A program made the translations under genes and the position numbers. The notes under the pieces are model-generated. The model was not told the origin of the DNA and did not search any database. It saw nothing but the letters and a program-made list of their open reading frames with translations. Below are positions 1 through 16,836 of a stretch of 64,000 nucleotides of DNA, one piece after another. Positions within the stretch are counted from its first letter, which is position 1; every line of letters starts with the position of its first letter. Origin of the DNA: Hypomesus transpacificus (taxonomy: Eukaryota > Chordata > Actinopteri > Osmeriformes > Osmeridae); the NCBI RefSeq assembly GCF_021917145.1, contig NC_061063.1:9442650-9506649 (forward strand), read 5' to 3'.

Positions 1-100
1 TCCATTTAACAACAAAAGGGGTAAATAATACATCACAATCAGAAACAAATATATAGCGCATCATAAAACAACTAACTATTACACAATGCTGATCCATTAC

Positions 101-3100
101 CATTTTTCTCTTCTGGGAGAGTTTTGAGAAATAGGAGACTTTCTCTACTGGCTTCAGCTGCTGGTTTGGAACCTGCTTTTTCCCACCATCCTTGCAGCTC
201 AGAAGTGCATCAGTCAGCAGCCCGACCAACGTTTTCCCAAACGTGGGATCCTCGCTTGTCATCGCTCTCTGGAGAGCTTCACGGGTGCCGAACTCCCGTA
301 GCAGGGCTTTCCTCACGCTTGAGTCGATCTCCGTTAAGTTCATGTCTTGAAGGCAGGATTCCATTTTCCCGAGCTGTGTCCCATCCCTACACCTTTTCAA
401 GATCTGCTCGGTCAAATCGGCGGCCATTTTGTTGAGAATGACCGCGGATTTAACAGATCGGCTGATCTTGGTGATGATTCTGACCACCAGGATATTTACT
501 GTCGAACATAGGCGTTCGTGGTTAGATGGAGGCATTGGTGGGAGTAAATATTTTGGAGCCATGCTAGCGCTGTGACAGGGGTCATCAGACACCTTACTTG
601 AGGAAGACAGATCGGTTTTACCACTTTTGATAGGATCCTTGCACAGAGTCTCAGTGACGTGTTGAGCCACCACTCTGGTGAACATAGAAACAATATCTTT
701 GGATGCCTTAGAGCAAGCGTTCGGGCATGTTTGAGAACCTATTCCATCAGCTTTCTCTGAAGGAGAGAGGATGGATGATGGAGCAAGGAACATGGTGATC
801 AGTTGCTTGAACATATCCTTAAATGAGTTATCTGTGAACGTGTAGACAAGCTCCAAAAACGTTTCCCTGGACAGCTCCATGTTGGTGTCACCTGTCGTGG
901 CTTCACGTGGCAGAAACATGTCCAATTTAGAATCGGACGGCTCTGGTGAGGTCTTGGGCATGTTGGCAAGCAAAAACTTACTGACCCCATCCACAACACT
1001 GTCTGTGAAAGGCCGAAGAATCCCACAGGAGAGCAGGACTTTAAGGTTTCCCTCAACCTTAGCTGGATCTTCCCCAATGAGCAGCATCCTTTTCATGAGG
1101 CAGATTATCGAAGCCACGGCCGTGCTTAGCTCCACAGACACCATCCCAATCCTGGGGCTCCTGTCACTGGTACCTCTGGCAGTCTCTAACACAGCTTCCT
1201 CGACCTTCGGGTTCCTCATTGAGGGACCTGTTGGGGTTTGGATGGATGTCGCTGAGGACATGGCGGATGAGGACGAGCTCTGGATTTCTTTGGTTGAGCT
1301 TTGGGCCTTGTTTGCCCTCTCGCGCGAGCTTGTACTGCTGGGAGCTTGGCCTGGCTTCAGCCTGAGAGTCCTTTCTGAAGAGAGGGAGCTGGAGGACAAG
1401 GTGTAGTACAAGGATCTCACAGATGAGGGGGTGGTTGAGGTATTGCCAATCATACCGTGGCTTCCCTCATCCACTGTGCCAACACTTTCATAGCTGCTGC
1501 CGTAGCTGGTTGTCAGGATATCAGAGGACGAATGGACGTGGGTGGTCGGAGTGGAATTGTTTCCTGTCGTTGATGATGACGAAACAAATGAGGAAGTGCT
1601 GGTGACCGTCAGACAACCAACTCTTCCATTTCCACCCTGCTCAGTTTCCATCGAGTCAGGTTGATTTCTCCTTAAGCCGCGTCTGGTGTGTGGGCGGACA
1701 ACATTCTCATTTGTAAGTAGAGATTTTGCCTCCTGTTGAACTTCCACTGCTGGTCTGAGTCGTCGGGAGATTAACTTGTCGATTAACGTGAGCCTAACAT
1801 TTTGATAGAAGGATGAAGCCGTAGATTGTATTTTATCCTTTGAGTCTTCGCTTTCAGATGGGAGGTCTGATTTTGCCAAACACTGTTGGTCTTCCCCGCC
1901 ACTGTGATGGGCAGGATCTGGTAAAATCTCAGAATACAAAGAGGGATTAGAGACAGACACTTGCTCCAGAAAGGATGGAATTTCATCTATATATACGCCA
2001 CCAACTGATGGCAGATGGCATGATGCTTTAGCTGGAGTAGACTTGATCAATTCTTCCATTAAATCATTAGATACATTTGAGTGGACATGTGTAAAAATGT
2101 CTTCTTTTAAGCTGCTGTTGTCGTGTTGGGCCTTTTCAGACACAATACTGGACGCAGATGAAAAATAATCTGTGACGCTTTGGAAAATATGACTGATTAC
2201 AGGTTCCAAGCAATGCTGGAAGTCATCGGGTCCCAGTTCGGAATCGGTTGTTGAAGAACTCTTGGATGTCTTTTCCAGACAGGACCCAAAGATGTCAAAG
2301 TCAGACCATTCAGAACGGTCAAAAAGGTTTTCTATGTCTTTGGCAACTGTTTCTACCATCCCAGAAATCACTGCAAAGTGTGAGGTAGACCTGCTAGCCA
2401 CCATGGGGACAACCTCCTGACCTTGCTGGTTGAGTAACAGATCTTGTTGGCTATGGATGGATGATGGAATGAGGACATCACTCACAGCAAGTGTGGCTTT
2501 GATCAAGACATCCCGAGAGAGTTTTGAGGAAGGTTTTCTTGCTAGACTGAGGGAGGACTCTATGATGTCATCGCCGTCATTGGATGACACTTGAACAGTG
2601 GCTTCAACAGGAGCACATAGCACATTTTTATGTGTCACATTCTTTTGCTGGTCGATACTCGTCTGAAGTCCCTTGAAGTGAAACTTCATTTTGTCTGCCA
2701 ACACATGAAGGAAGTTGTTGAAACCAACACTGGCTGCTCTCTGGCTTTTATTTTTATGTATATCCTGGGTTGTGGAGTCCACAAAACTATCCACAATGGT
2801 GAGGGCAACCAGTTCAGCTGCAGGAACTACGTCTGACTCTTTCTCCTTAACCAACTCCACCAACTCTACTGCAGACGGAGTCCACAAGGACAATCCTTGG
2901 ACCTGTGCAGGTACAAAGACGTTGTGCTCGGAGGACATTTGAAATGTTTCAGTTGATGTAGGTTTGCATTCTTTTATAACGTCCTCTGATGTGGTAGGTG
3001 GCAGATTTTCAAATCCTACTTTCTTTTCTTGGTCGACAGTCTTCTGAACTCCCTTGGAGAGATGCTTAATTTTGTCTGCCAACACATGAAGGAAGGTGTT

Positions 3101-6100
3101 AAAACGGCCAATGGTCGCTTTCTGTCTTTTGTCCTCATCTTCACGGATTTCTTTGCTGGTGGAATCCATTAAACTCTCCAATATGGCCACGGCAACCAGT
3201 TCAGCTGCTGAAATTGAGTCTGATTCTTTCTCCACGTCAGACTCCACCAATACGTCTGCAGAAGGAGTTAACGAAGGCAGGCCCTGGATTACTGCACCTA
3301 CATCCTCAGAGAGTATGTGTAAAGTTGTTTCAGATGAAGCTGGTGCTTCGGAAGACATGAAGAGAGCTTTTAGCTTATCTTTAACACTTTGGAATACATT
3401 ACTGACTGCAGGGTCAAGTCTATCTCGCGAGTCATCAGCTCCAAGTTGAGACTCAGCTGTGGAAGAATGCTTGGGTGTCTCTCCCAGACAGGGCTCAAAG
3501 AGGTCAAAGCCAGACTGCTCAAGGCTGTCAAAAAGGTTTTCTAGATTTTTGGCAACTGTCTCCACCATCTCAGAAATCTCTGGATGTGGTGAAGCAGACT
3601 TGCTGGCTATATCTGATTGACCTTGCTCAGCCAATAACAGATCTTGTTGGATAGATGGTAGAATACGTACATCACTCACAGCAAGTGTGGCCTTGATGAA
3701 GACATCCTGAGACAGTTTAGGAGAAGGTTGTCTTGCTAGAACAAGGGAGGACTTAGACTTTTCACCACCTTTATTAGATGACTGTTGAATGGTGGTGTCA
3801 ACAAAAGTATGTGACAGATGTTCACGTGCAACTTTCTTTTCTTGGTCAAGATCAACTGTTTTTTTAACTCCCTCGGTTAAATGCTTAATTTTGTCTGCCA
3901 TCACATGAAGGAAGGTGTTGAAATGAAGCTTGGTTGCTCTCTGGCTTTCATCCTTATTTTCATGGATTTCCTTGCTGGTGGAATCCACTAAACTCTCCAC
4001 AATGGTCAAGGCAACCAGACTAGCTACCGGAAGTAAGTCTGACTCATTCTCCTTTTCCAATTCCACCACTTCTTCTGCAGCAGGGTATGTTGAAGACAAG
4101 CTCTGGACCTCTGAATCTACATCTTTAGAGGATATGCGTGACATTGTTTCAATCAAAGCTGGCTCTTCGGATGGCCTGAAGAAAGCTTTTAGCTTGTCTT
4201 GTAGACTTTGGAATATATTACTGACTGCAGGGTCAAGGCTATCTCGCGAGTCATCAGCTCCCAGTTGAGACTCAGCTGTGGAAGAACGCTTGGGTGTCTC
4301 TCCCAGACAGGGCTCAAAGAGGTCAAAGCCAGACTGCTCAGGACTGTAAGAAAGGTTTTCTAGATGTTTGGCAGCTGTCTCCACCATCTCAGAAACCTCT
4401 GGATGTTGTGAAGCAGACTTACTGGCTATATCCGCTTGACTTTGCTCAGTCAATAACAGATCTTGTTGGTAATGGATGGATGATGGAATGAGGACATCAC
4501 TCACAGCAAGTGTGGCCTTGAAGAAGACATCCTGAGACAGTTTAGGAGAAGGTTGTCTTGCTAGAACGAGGGAGGACACAGCCTTTTCACCACCTTTATT
4601 AGATGACTGTTGAATGGTGGTGTCAACAAAAGTATGTGACAGATTTTCATGTGAAACTTTCTTTTCTTGGTCAAGATCAACAGTTTTTTTAACTCCCTCG
4701 GTTAAATGCTTAATTTTTTCTGCCATCACATGAAGGAAGGTGTTGAAATGAAGCTTGGTTGCTCTCTGGCTTTCATCCTTATTTTCATGGATTTCCTTGC
4801 TTGTTGAATACACTAGACTCTCCACGATAGTAAGGGCAACCAGACTAGCTACTGGAAGTAGGTCTGACTCATTCTCCTTGTCCAATTCCACCACTTCTTC
4901 TGCAGCAGGGGATGTAGACGACAAGCTCTGGACCTCAGAGTCTACATCCTTAGAGGATATGCGTGATGTTGTTTCAGTCAAAGCTGGCTCTTCGGAAGAC
5001 CTGAAGAAAGCTTTTAGCTTGTCTTGTAGACTTTGGAATATATTACTGACTGCAGGGTCAAGGCTATCTCGTGAGTCATCAGCTCCCAGTTGAGACTCAG
5101 CTGTGGAAGAACGCTTGGGTGTCTCTCCCAGACAGGGCTCAAAGAGGTCAAAGCCAGACTGCTCAAGGCTGTCAAAAAGGTTTTCTAGATTTTTGGCAAC
5201 TGTCTCCACCATCTCAGAAACCTCTGGATGTTGTGAAGCAGACTTACTGATGATATCTGCTTGACTTTGCTCAGTCAATAACAAATCTTGTTGGCAAGGG
5301 ATGGGTGATGGAATGAGGACATCACTCACAGCAAGTGTGGCCTTGATCAAGACATCCTGAGAGAGTTTAGGAGAAGGTTGTCTTGCTGGACTGAAGGAGG
5401 TTTCAGTTTTTTCATCACCATCATTGGATGACACTTGAACAGACTTCTCTGCTCCCTTGAGGCAATGCTTCATTTTTTCCGCCATCACGTGAAGGAAAGT
5501 GTTGAAATGGGCATTGCTTTCTCCATGGCTTTTGTTTTTATGTGTTTCCATGCTGGTGAAATCCATTAAACTCTCCACAATAGTTACAGCAACCAGTCCA
5601 GCTGCAGAAACTAAGGCCTCCTCCTCCTTGTCCAGCTCCACCAATTCTTCTGGCAGGCTCTGGATCTCTGCCGCCACGTCCTCTGACGACATGTGCAACA
5701 TTTCAGATGAGGCAGGGCGGACTTCACTAGAGCTTCTGTGGACGTACAGGCTATATCGGTCAGAGTCTGAGCCAGCACCAGACACCGGTGAGTCAGAATT
5801 CGTGCTGAGTTTTTTACGGAGAGCCAATGCTTCAAGTCTCGTTTCTGACATGTCTTCATCAACTGCAAAGGCTGGAGATTTTGATTTTTGTTTCTCAGGT
5901 GTGATTGTGGCTCGTGCTTTGGTGGCACTGAAAATGTTCAGCTTGTCTTCCACGTTTTTGAAGATGTTACTGATTGCAGATTCAAGCCTCTCTTGGAAGT
6001 TATCTTGTGGTAGTTGAGACTCTGCTGTGAAAGAATTTCTGGGTGTCTGAGGCAGAGAGTTGTCAAATATTCCAAAGCCAGACTCAAGACTATCACAAGG

Positions 6101-8511
6101 GCTTTCTAGGTCTTTGGGAACTGTCTCCACCATCCCAGAGGATTCAGCTTTCTCATCACCTTCATTGGATGACTCTTCAAAGGTGGCATCAACAGTAGTA
6201 TGTGACTGATTTCTCTGTACTATATTTTCTTGATTCACAGTCTTCTGATCTCTCTTGGAGAAATGCTTCATTTTCTCTGACATCTGATGAAAGAAGGTGT
6301 TGGAATGGGCACTGCTTTCTCTTTGGCTTACTTCCTTGTTTGCCTTGTGGGAGGAATCCACAAAACTCTCCAAGATTTTGAGAGCAACTTTTACAATTGA
6401 AGGGACTACGTCTGAATCTGTCTCATCCAACACCGTCCTTGTTTCAGTTGCAAAGTTTGTTAAGGACAATCCCAGACTGTCCGCAGAGGCTTGCCATCGT
6501 GTGTCAAATAGGTTTATCGAGGCTGTTGCAAGTAACTGCCCAGGTCCGTCTGTGCTAGTGGATGGTAATTCCAGCCAAGTGGGTCCTTGACAAAAAATCT
6601 GTTGCTTGATGTACTTGGAAAGGGCAGCATTGATTTTCTGGTGGATGAGGTTAACAATCTTTCTGACCTGCTCAACTGAGACACCCTTGAAAAGAGGCTC
6701 CTCTGAGTGCATGTTGATCATGCTTTCTCGGACGTCTTCAAAAATCCTGTCCTCTGATATGTCAAAGAGATCCTCAAGAGGCTTTGCCTCAGCTTGAATG
6801 CACAATTCTTTCCTCTGAGAACTATGAGAAAGCTCAGACCAAATCTTGGTGACTTCATGAGAAGAAACCGATCTACAAAGAAACACAAACAACACGTTTT
6901 ACGGTACAATTCATCATTGCACTTCATAGAACCAATCAAATACAAGATGATCTTATGAGTCTAATGCATGGTCAAACAAGGGAGTAATGACGTCTGCTAT
7001 ACCTCAAAAGAGGTAACACTTACGTTTTGGATGGGTAAGGTGTGGGTAAGCGTAAACTGATCTTTGTTTCAGCACTCCGAGTCGACACCGATGGAGTGGT
7101 GAATTCAAAATGGATGCTTCTAGACTGGGTGCAGGTGCTCTGGATGTCCCTGTCCGAGCGGCTCTTTTCATCCTTCAGAGGACTGTCCGAGAGCATCTGA
7201 TCCAGGAGAAAAGAACTCTGTGTTAACTTCTATTCACAGCACAAGCAAACTTGTTGGTTGATATCACCAATAGACTATCCTGTATGTGTTAAGTTTTGGG
7301 TTGTTCAATGCAACACTTGTCAAGTAACTTTGGATACATGACCTCTGTGCTTCAACGTAAACACTTATCTAAACTCTTTGTATTCTTGATTCTCTGTGAA
7401 GTCACACTTATTATACAGGATGTAATCATTGACATTTTGTACTAACTGTGTATTTGTTAGATGACACCTTCCAGACCATTACTGTTTAACTACCATGATA
7501 TACTTGTAAAGTAGCTACAGTAAGTATAGTATGGTTGGCCAAAGTGCACTCTCTCTCACCATTTCTTTGTTTGGTCCAACAGGGGCCAGATTGGGGACCA
7601 GTTCAACAGCTGGTTTAGGAGTCTTCTGTATCCTGCACACAACATACGATCAAAGGTACATTTACAACACATTTCCGGTTCATGTATTTGTCTTTCTGTG
7701 CATAATTTCAGTGTCATTTCTATGCAGCTTGTTTTGATATAGTGTTGTGTGTAGTTTGTGTAGAACAGTAATTTGACTGTTTTCCTGTGATGCTCTTTTA
7801 GGGGAACTGTCTTTCTAGAAGAATCAGAATCAAAATGGGATTTATTTGCCATGAAAGTTTGCACTGACAAGGAATTTGCTTTAGCAGGAAGGTGCATGCA
7901 ATAAACATATAGGAACCTTAAATATGTGGTCTATCTATACTAAGTGTACATAAACTAGCAATACTATTAGAATTAAAATAAAATGTATAATAAAATAAAA
8001 TATAAGTTGCCTTATCTTGTTTGTCTCAACATATATGTATTTGTGTTTGTCTGTCATTATGTCTGAACTCATACTTGGCTTCATGGGGGTCCACAGGATC
8101 TGACTCCTGACTTTTTTCCATCTCATTTATGGCTTTACATGCATATCTCGATGAGACCAAAATGAATAACATGAAAGAGAATGTATATATTTTGACGTGA
8201 ACCCAAATTGAATTCATCAGCTTTTTAATCATCTTTTTTTCTCCTGTTTTTTCCTAACGTCAACGTTTCAAAACCAAATCGTTTTGAAAAACAAAGCCCA
8301 GCTAGTTTCAGAATGTTCATTTTAATTTGGGATTATGGTATACTGACATAATGTATTATTTTACCAGTCAATATAATTGTAAATCAGAATAAATAACGAA
8401 GATAATGAGTGGTCTTACCTTGTCTGGGATGACTGAACGTTGTTCACCCGCAGACTGGCGCACACACGATGCGTTCTCAATAGTTGGGTAGAATGTGACA
8501 CGGCGCGTCAT
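101..8511 (-). CDS. Unrecognised giant repeat protein (5' part; continues beyond left edge)
   Basis: Three phase-compatible exons are read on the minus strand: 8419-8511 (ATG, 31 codons, begins MTRRVTFYP), 7024-7217 (194 nt) and a single 6772-nt exon 101-6872. The last has no stop, and I place its end at the in-phase donor GTAATG; later exons lie outside the window. The giant exon carries six diverged repeats, mostly 250-275 residues, anchored on helices like VALTIVESLVDSTSKEI followed by HFNTFLHVMADKIKH. Anchor positions on + are near 2702, 3083, 3902, 4727, 5486 and 6284. All spacings (381, 819, 825, 759, 798) are multiples of three, which supports coding. Linkers are Ser/Thr/Glu rich; no signal peptide or membrane segment is seen. 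I do not recognise the family. The single huge repeat exon recalls giant sperm fibrous-sheath proteins such as FSIP2, but that is only an architectural analogy. More exons between 7217 and 8419 are possible. Confidence 0.75.
2590..6420 (-). repeat. Coding tandem repeats, about 0.76-0.83 kb each
   Basis: Six copies of a diverged module lie inside the giant exon of the leftmost gene. The most similar pair spans roughly 3.85-5.45 kb and shares long nearly identical stretches. The copy anchored at 2702 follows after only 381 bp, so one unit is truncated. The number of copies is read directly from the recurring reverse complement of HFNTFLHVMADKIKH. Confidence 0.85.
7817..7970. repeat. Dispersed repeat, copy 1 of 2
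   Basis: It lies in an intron of the leftmost gene. The stretch beginning GAATCAGAATCA and containing GGGATTTATT and AAGGAATTTGCTTT closely matches 32710-32866, including the distal part GGTCTA...ACTAGCAATACTA. It resembles the GAATCAGAAT...TTTATT interspersed repeats common in fish genomes; the family is not determined. Confidence 0.7.
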
Positions 8512-9009
8512 AATGCTAAACAGACCCAGACACAAATCATAACAACTTGTATAGCGACCACCGGCACCAAGACGACAAAAATCGTTACATTTAGGCCACA
8601 AAAACGTCCTCTTTACTTACTTTAACAAGCTATACTAAACCTAAAATTGTATGTGGGCCGATTTGTTCAACCATGAGGACGGAAATCGGAAACACTGAAT
8701 GGGAATTATCTATCATTTTTTTTCACTGGGAAAGCTAGACAAATCTAATCTAACTAGCTACACTGTAATGCTCACCGGAAGAATTGATTTGGTTCTGTAT
8801 TCTAATACTAGTAGCAGTTCAATGCACATCAATGCCCACCTGAATGAGGTGCCAGCTAGTGCTGGTGCGCTAGTAAGATTTAGGCCTATCTGTAACTTCA
8901 TCCAAACAGTATCCTAAAATCATGTTTAATGAAATAAACAAAACAAAAACCAGCTTTTTTCGTAAAGTAAACAAGAATACCGATATATTACGTTACAGTA
9001 GGCTATAAG
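8512..9009. other. Short intergenic spacer with no gene seen
   Basis: It lies between the first exon of the leftmost gene and the polyadenylation signal of the next gene, both on the minus strand. It should hold the promoter of the leftmost gene. I see no convincing TATA box or coding exon. Confidence 0.5.
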
Positions 9010-9015
9010 TTTATT
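9010..9015 (-). terminator. Polyadenylation signal AATAAA
   Basis: AATAAA on the minus strand only about 15 nt after the stop codon at 9031, giving the small gene a very short 3' UTR. Confidence 0.6.
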
Positions 9016-9030
9016 CTCAAACATAAGTTT

Positions 9031-9842
9031 TCATGTTCCATTCTTAAGTTCTGTGTTATCCGGTGCTGTGTTGGGAATTCCTAGGCCTTTCTCTATATCA
9101 ATGTCCTCCACCTCCATGGATAGTTTGAGTTCTGACATTGTTACAGCACTCTGACCCCATGTGCAAAGAAGATTGCAAATGTCCTTGTTGAATCCGAATC
9201 CTCTAAGGTGTTGACTGCAAGTACTCTGAGAGGCTTTCAGAAACACGTCTGCCATCTTCAGTACCACCGTGCCAGTGACGTGGAGGATGACCAATTCGTA
9301 CTCTTCGATACTGCATTCCTTCAACCCTTTTGAAATTCTCCCGTTGTCCTCTCGGCAGGTCCAGAGCTCAACAACGACTTGCTTGTCCTTGTACTTGGTC
9401 AAAGCTGCATCAACTTTTTGGCGAACCAGCATAATTATACTCTCCGCCACTTGGAGCCTGACTTGGCTGTCATCCAATGGGTCGCTTTTGTTCGTTTTAG
9501 TTTTCTGGAACAATTAAACGAACCATTGATGTTTGTAAACTAACAACATCTGTATTTATGTATGCATAAATGTGTTGTTGAGGTTTTATAAATCATACTG
9601 GCATTTTCACTGTCTCCACATTCCTGTAAAGAAGTACCAAATTAGATAAAATTACAAACCATGAAATAGTTTGTCTGGATAAAAGACGAGAAATATAGTT
9701 ACCTGTCAGTGTAGGTCGACAACTGCTTTTGTCTCCCAAGCATGGGACTAATGGAAGAAGCACAGTCGGTTAATATTGACACCTGTAGGTACTTACCTTT
9801 CTTGTAGCAGAATCCTGACAATATGTCCTGAACTACTATCAT
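9031..9842 (-). CDS. Uncharacterised 212-residue protein related in part to the adjacent giant gene
   Basis: Three exons on the minus strand join in phase: 9703-9842 (ATG at 9842, in-frame TAA just upstream), a 25-nt microexon 9599-9623, and 9031-9504 ending in TGA. Splice sites are CAG/GTAACT, TTTACAG ... CCA/GTATGA and TTCCAG. The product is about 212 aa, with no signal peptide or membrane segment. Residues encoded near 9392-9450 contain QKVDAALTKY. The giant gene has QKINAALSKY near 6611-6660, inside a longer similar stretch, so the two look like relatives or a partial tandem duplicate. The function is unknown. The exon structure is inferred; the phase closure over three exons including a microexon is the main support. 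Confidence 0.6.
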
Positions 9843-10370
9843 ACCTTATTCCCTTTCTTTGGCATTGCTGTTTGTGTTACAAAATACCTTTATGTAAAAA
9901 TAATTCTGTGCTTTTAGAATGTTCTATCAAATGTGTAAAAAATTATAAAATAATGCATGTTGTTATGCATGTTGTTATGCAACTAATGATTCTGTCATCT
10001 TATTGAATTAGAACAGGGTTTTAGCAATTAATAATTCGTTTATATACTAGAAAAGACTTAAACATTTTAAAAGCATGATTAATAAATAAATAATTATAAA
10101 TGGTGCTGGACTACAGCAAAAATATGATATAACTGGCTAAGATACAGAGTCCTGATTGACTGTGCAAAATCTCCACCTAGTGGTTAGAATACACACCAGA
10201 GATATGCTGTTGCATTTTCTGCTTTTAAAGAAGTACATTGTGTTATAATCAAAAATAATTAATAGGCTTACCAAACTGAGAGTAATTGTGAGTTTCAAAG
10301 AAAACATGTTTGGAAATGTACAATTTTACACAATTCAGTTAAAATAAGAAAACAGTCTTTAATAATTTTC
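9843..10370. other. AT-rich intergenic stretch, no gene seen
   Basis: It lies between the 5' end of the small minus-strand gene and the 3' end of hdgf. It is AT-rich with short simple repeats (for example TGCATGTTGTTA twice near 9955-9975). No open exon with good splice sites is evident on either strand. Confidence 0.5.
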
Positions 10371-10381
10371 TAATCAACATG

Positions 10382-10387
10382 TTTATT
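10382..10387 (-). terminator. hdgf: hdgf polyadenylation signal AATAAA
   Basis: AATAAA on the minus strand, about 2.26 kb beyond the hdgf stop codon. The region between (10388-12640) lacks coding exons and is AT-rich, consistent with a long hdgf 3' UTR. Confidence 0.6.
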
Positions 10388-12640
10388 GGTTTCAACCAAA
10401 GAGACGGGGGCTACACTGGCAAGTAAAGCTAAACGGCAGGTCGATAAGATAATCACGAAGTATTACATTTAAATCAAGTGCGGATGGTGCAAGGTTTCAG
10501 CTTTGACAATAACTTAAAATTTACTGAGCAATGGTGGTGTGATGTGAAAGTTGAGATAAAACAAAATTAAAATACAACGCCGGTTCAGAACCACACCACA
10601 GGTCGGTCTCGAAAGGTCTACAAAGGAGGCTCATGAACAGGTCAAGACCACTCCACACATCAATACCAATGGCAGGCTTTGAAGGGTCCCCTGCATTGCT
10701 TTCCAAATGTTGAAATCAGCATAACTGATTGCTGATATGATTTTCTTTTAAAGCAAAAATGGATGCCAAAAAAAATACAAAAAAAACATTGAATTAACTT
10801 GAATCAGTGACATGTTTGAAAAACATCTAATAAGAAGTGATTACAATAAACTTGTAAACTCAAACATTATAACAGAATATACAGGTACCCATCAACTTAC
10901 TCCCCCTCAAAATGGGAACAGCACAGTTAGAAATCAATGTTTCAGCACATTACATAAAACCTCAATAATTGACTCAATAAGGGTTGCCTCAAAATGAAAT
11001 GTAAAATATATATATCACAAATAACATTAGTAAGAACTCTTCTATAGTAAGGACGTCCCTAAGAAGTTACTGGAAAAAGCTTATTTCAAACATCTAAATC
11101 TGGTAAAGCAAAGCAACAAATTCGATCTCTTCCAGTTCAGAAAACGCTCACTCAAGGTATGGCCAAAGATTTTATATTTTTTTGCTCTCTCAACCTTTGG
11201 ACTAAACTGATTTTGACGAGTGCAAGACAGTGGCAGACATTTCATCTAGTTGCTGAAACATATTAGCAATGCCACAATAAACTGTGAAAATAGTCAATTT
11301 CACAAGTTTCTTAGTGTATAGATGAACTACTTATGACAAACTTAGAGTGGATAAATTCAGACAGCAGCAGTAGAGGGATTCTGAAAGAGACTAGCAACAC
11401 ATGCATGTCCCTTGGGTAGACTGAAGGTAGCAAAAAAATCCTCTAAACTGTACTGAGGCATTGAACTTCTTCTGTTATACTGTTTATTATCACTTCACCC
11501 AAACAACAGGGGGGACAAAGTGAACATCCCCAAGGCTAAGATGGAGTTTGACTACATGAACAGGGTTGTAGTAAATTAACCAGCGTGTAAGAAAATCAAT
11601 CAGATGACAGGTACATCAAACGTTAAATCAACTTGACCCTTAAATTTATCAAGTAGAAGTCACTTTTTTTAAGGAAAAAAGTAGTGATCTGTTATGAGTT
11701 CAAAACAACTTTTAAGCAATGTATTTCTGTCCTGAAGCACATTATTTTGTCACAGTTCCTTTGCTTGAAAAATATTCAGGATATTTCCTAAATATAAATA
11801 AGGGTGTGTATATATGTGAAGTGGCGATGTCATTACCATTATTTTTTTTCTTTTCTGAATCAGGTTTATTTGAAATGCATATGACGTTCAAAAACAAAAT
11901 ACCAGTGGGATCATTTGGTCAAATGTCATGTTGCACACAAGACAGACGCTACAAAGCATATAGTGTTTAACTAGCAACAACCTGACAGTGAACTAGGTCA
12001 AGAGGCAAAGTATACCAATGAAATAAGAAAATAAAATGTCAGCTAAAAGAGAAAAGAAGAACATACTACTATGATGTATACATCTTCAAGCCATGGAAAG
12101 CAACCTCAGATGTCTTCTTTCAAAGAGCACAACAGTCAGCAGAAAAACTATTTAGTATACATTTAGAACTGAAACCAGGAAAAAAAGGACTTCTGGCCTA
12201 ATCGAATTGTTGTATGATTGTAATGTGTACTTTTCCCCAAAATCGTATTGAAATTTTCATTGAGAGACAGGTGGTTGCTCCCTAGTCTAAACTGTAATGC
12301 CATTTACAGCTAGCAGCCAGACTTTGTAATTGCACTTAAAATAAAAAATAAAACAATTAAGGAAATATACACCATAATCTTATTTCAATTTGAGCCTCAA
12401 AGTGCTCAAATTTCAATTTGACTTCAAATCAACAAGACCTTTATCCTGGAATATACAATATCCCGAACTGGCAAAAGAGGTTTTTTTTATGCCTTTCAAT
12501 ATATACTGTATATGTATATAGGTTAAAAACTCTTCCATGACTTAAACAGCAGAAATCTAGCATCCTGAAGCTTCTTCTTTCGATGCTCCAAAAATCCCAG
12601 GAAAAATCTAGAAGCCCTGGTCCCTTTGGTGGAATTGGTG
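10388..12640 (-). other. hdgf: hdgf 3' untranslated region
   Basis: Contiguous sequence after the hdgf stop at 12641 down to AATAAA at 10382. No splice-bounded open frame is seen on either strand; short open frames here lack coding character. The extent is inferred from the polyadenylation signal. Confidence 0.55.

Positions 12641-16836
<4,196 letters not shown>

Noticed and set aside
879-6590. Repeated plus-strand open frames of 60-175 codons in the leftmost region
   Set aside because: They recur with the same 0.8 kb period as the minus-strand coding repeats and lack splice context. They are antisense shadows of the giant exon.
8020-8160. Possible extra exon of the leftmost gene (minus frame with KAINEMEKSQESD)
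   Set aside because: No convincing acceptor-donor pair in compatible phase; exon 1 and exon 2 already join in phase 0.
9703-9782. A separate 80-nt exon with acceptor at 9783-9785
   Set aside because: The sequence upstream stays open in the same frame to an ATG at 9842, and an intron between it and the nearby GTAAGT would be only about 14 nt, so one 140-nt first exon fits better.
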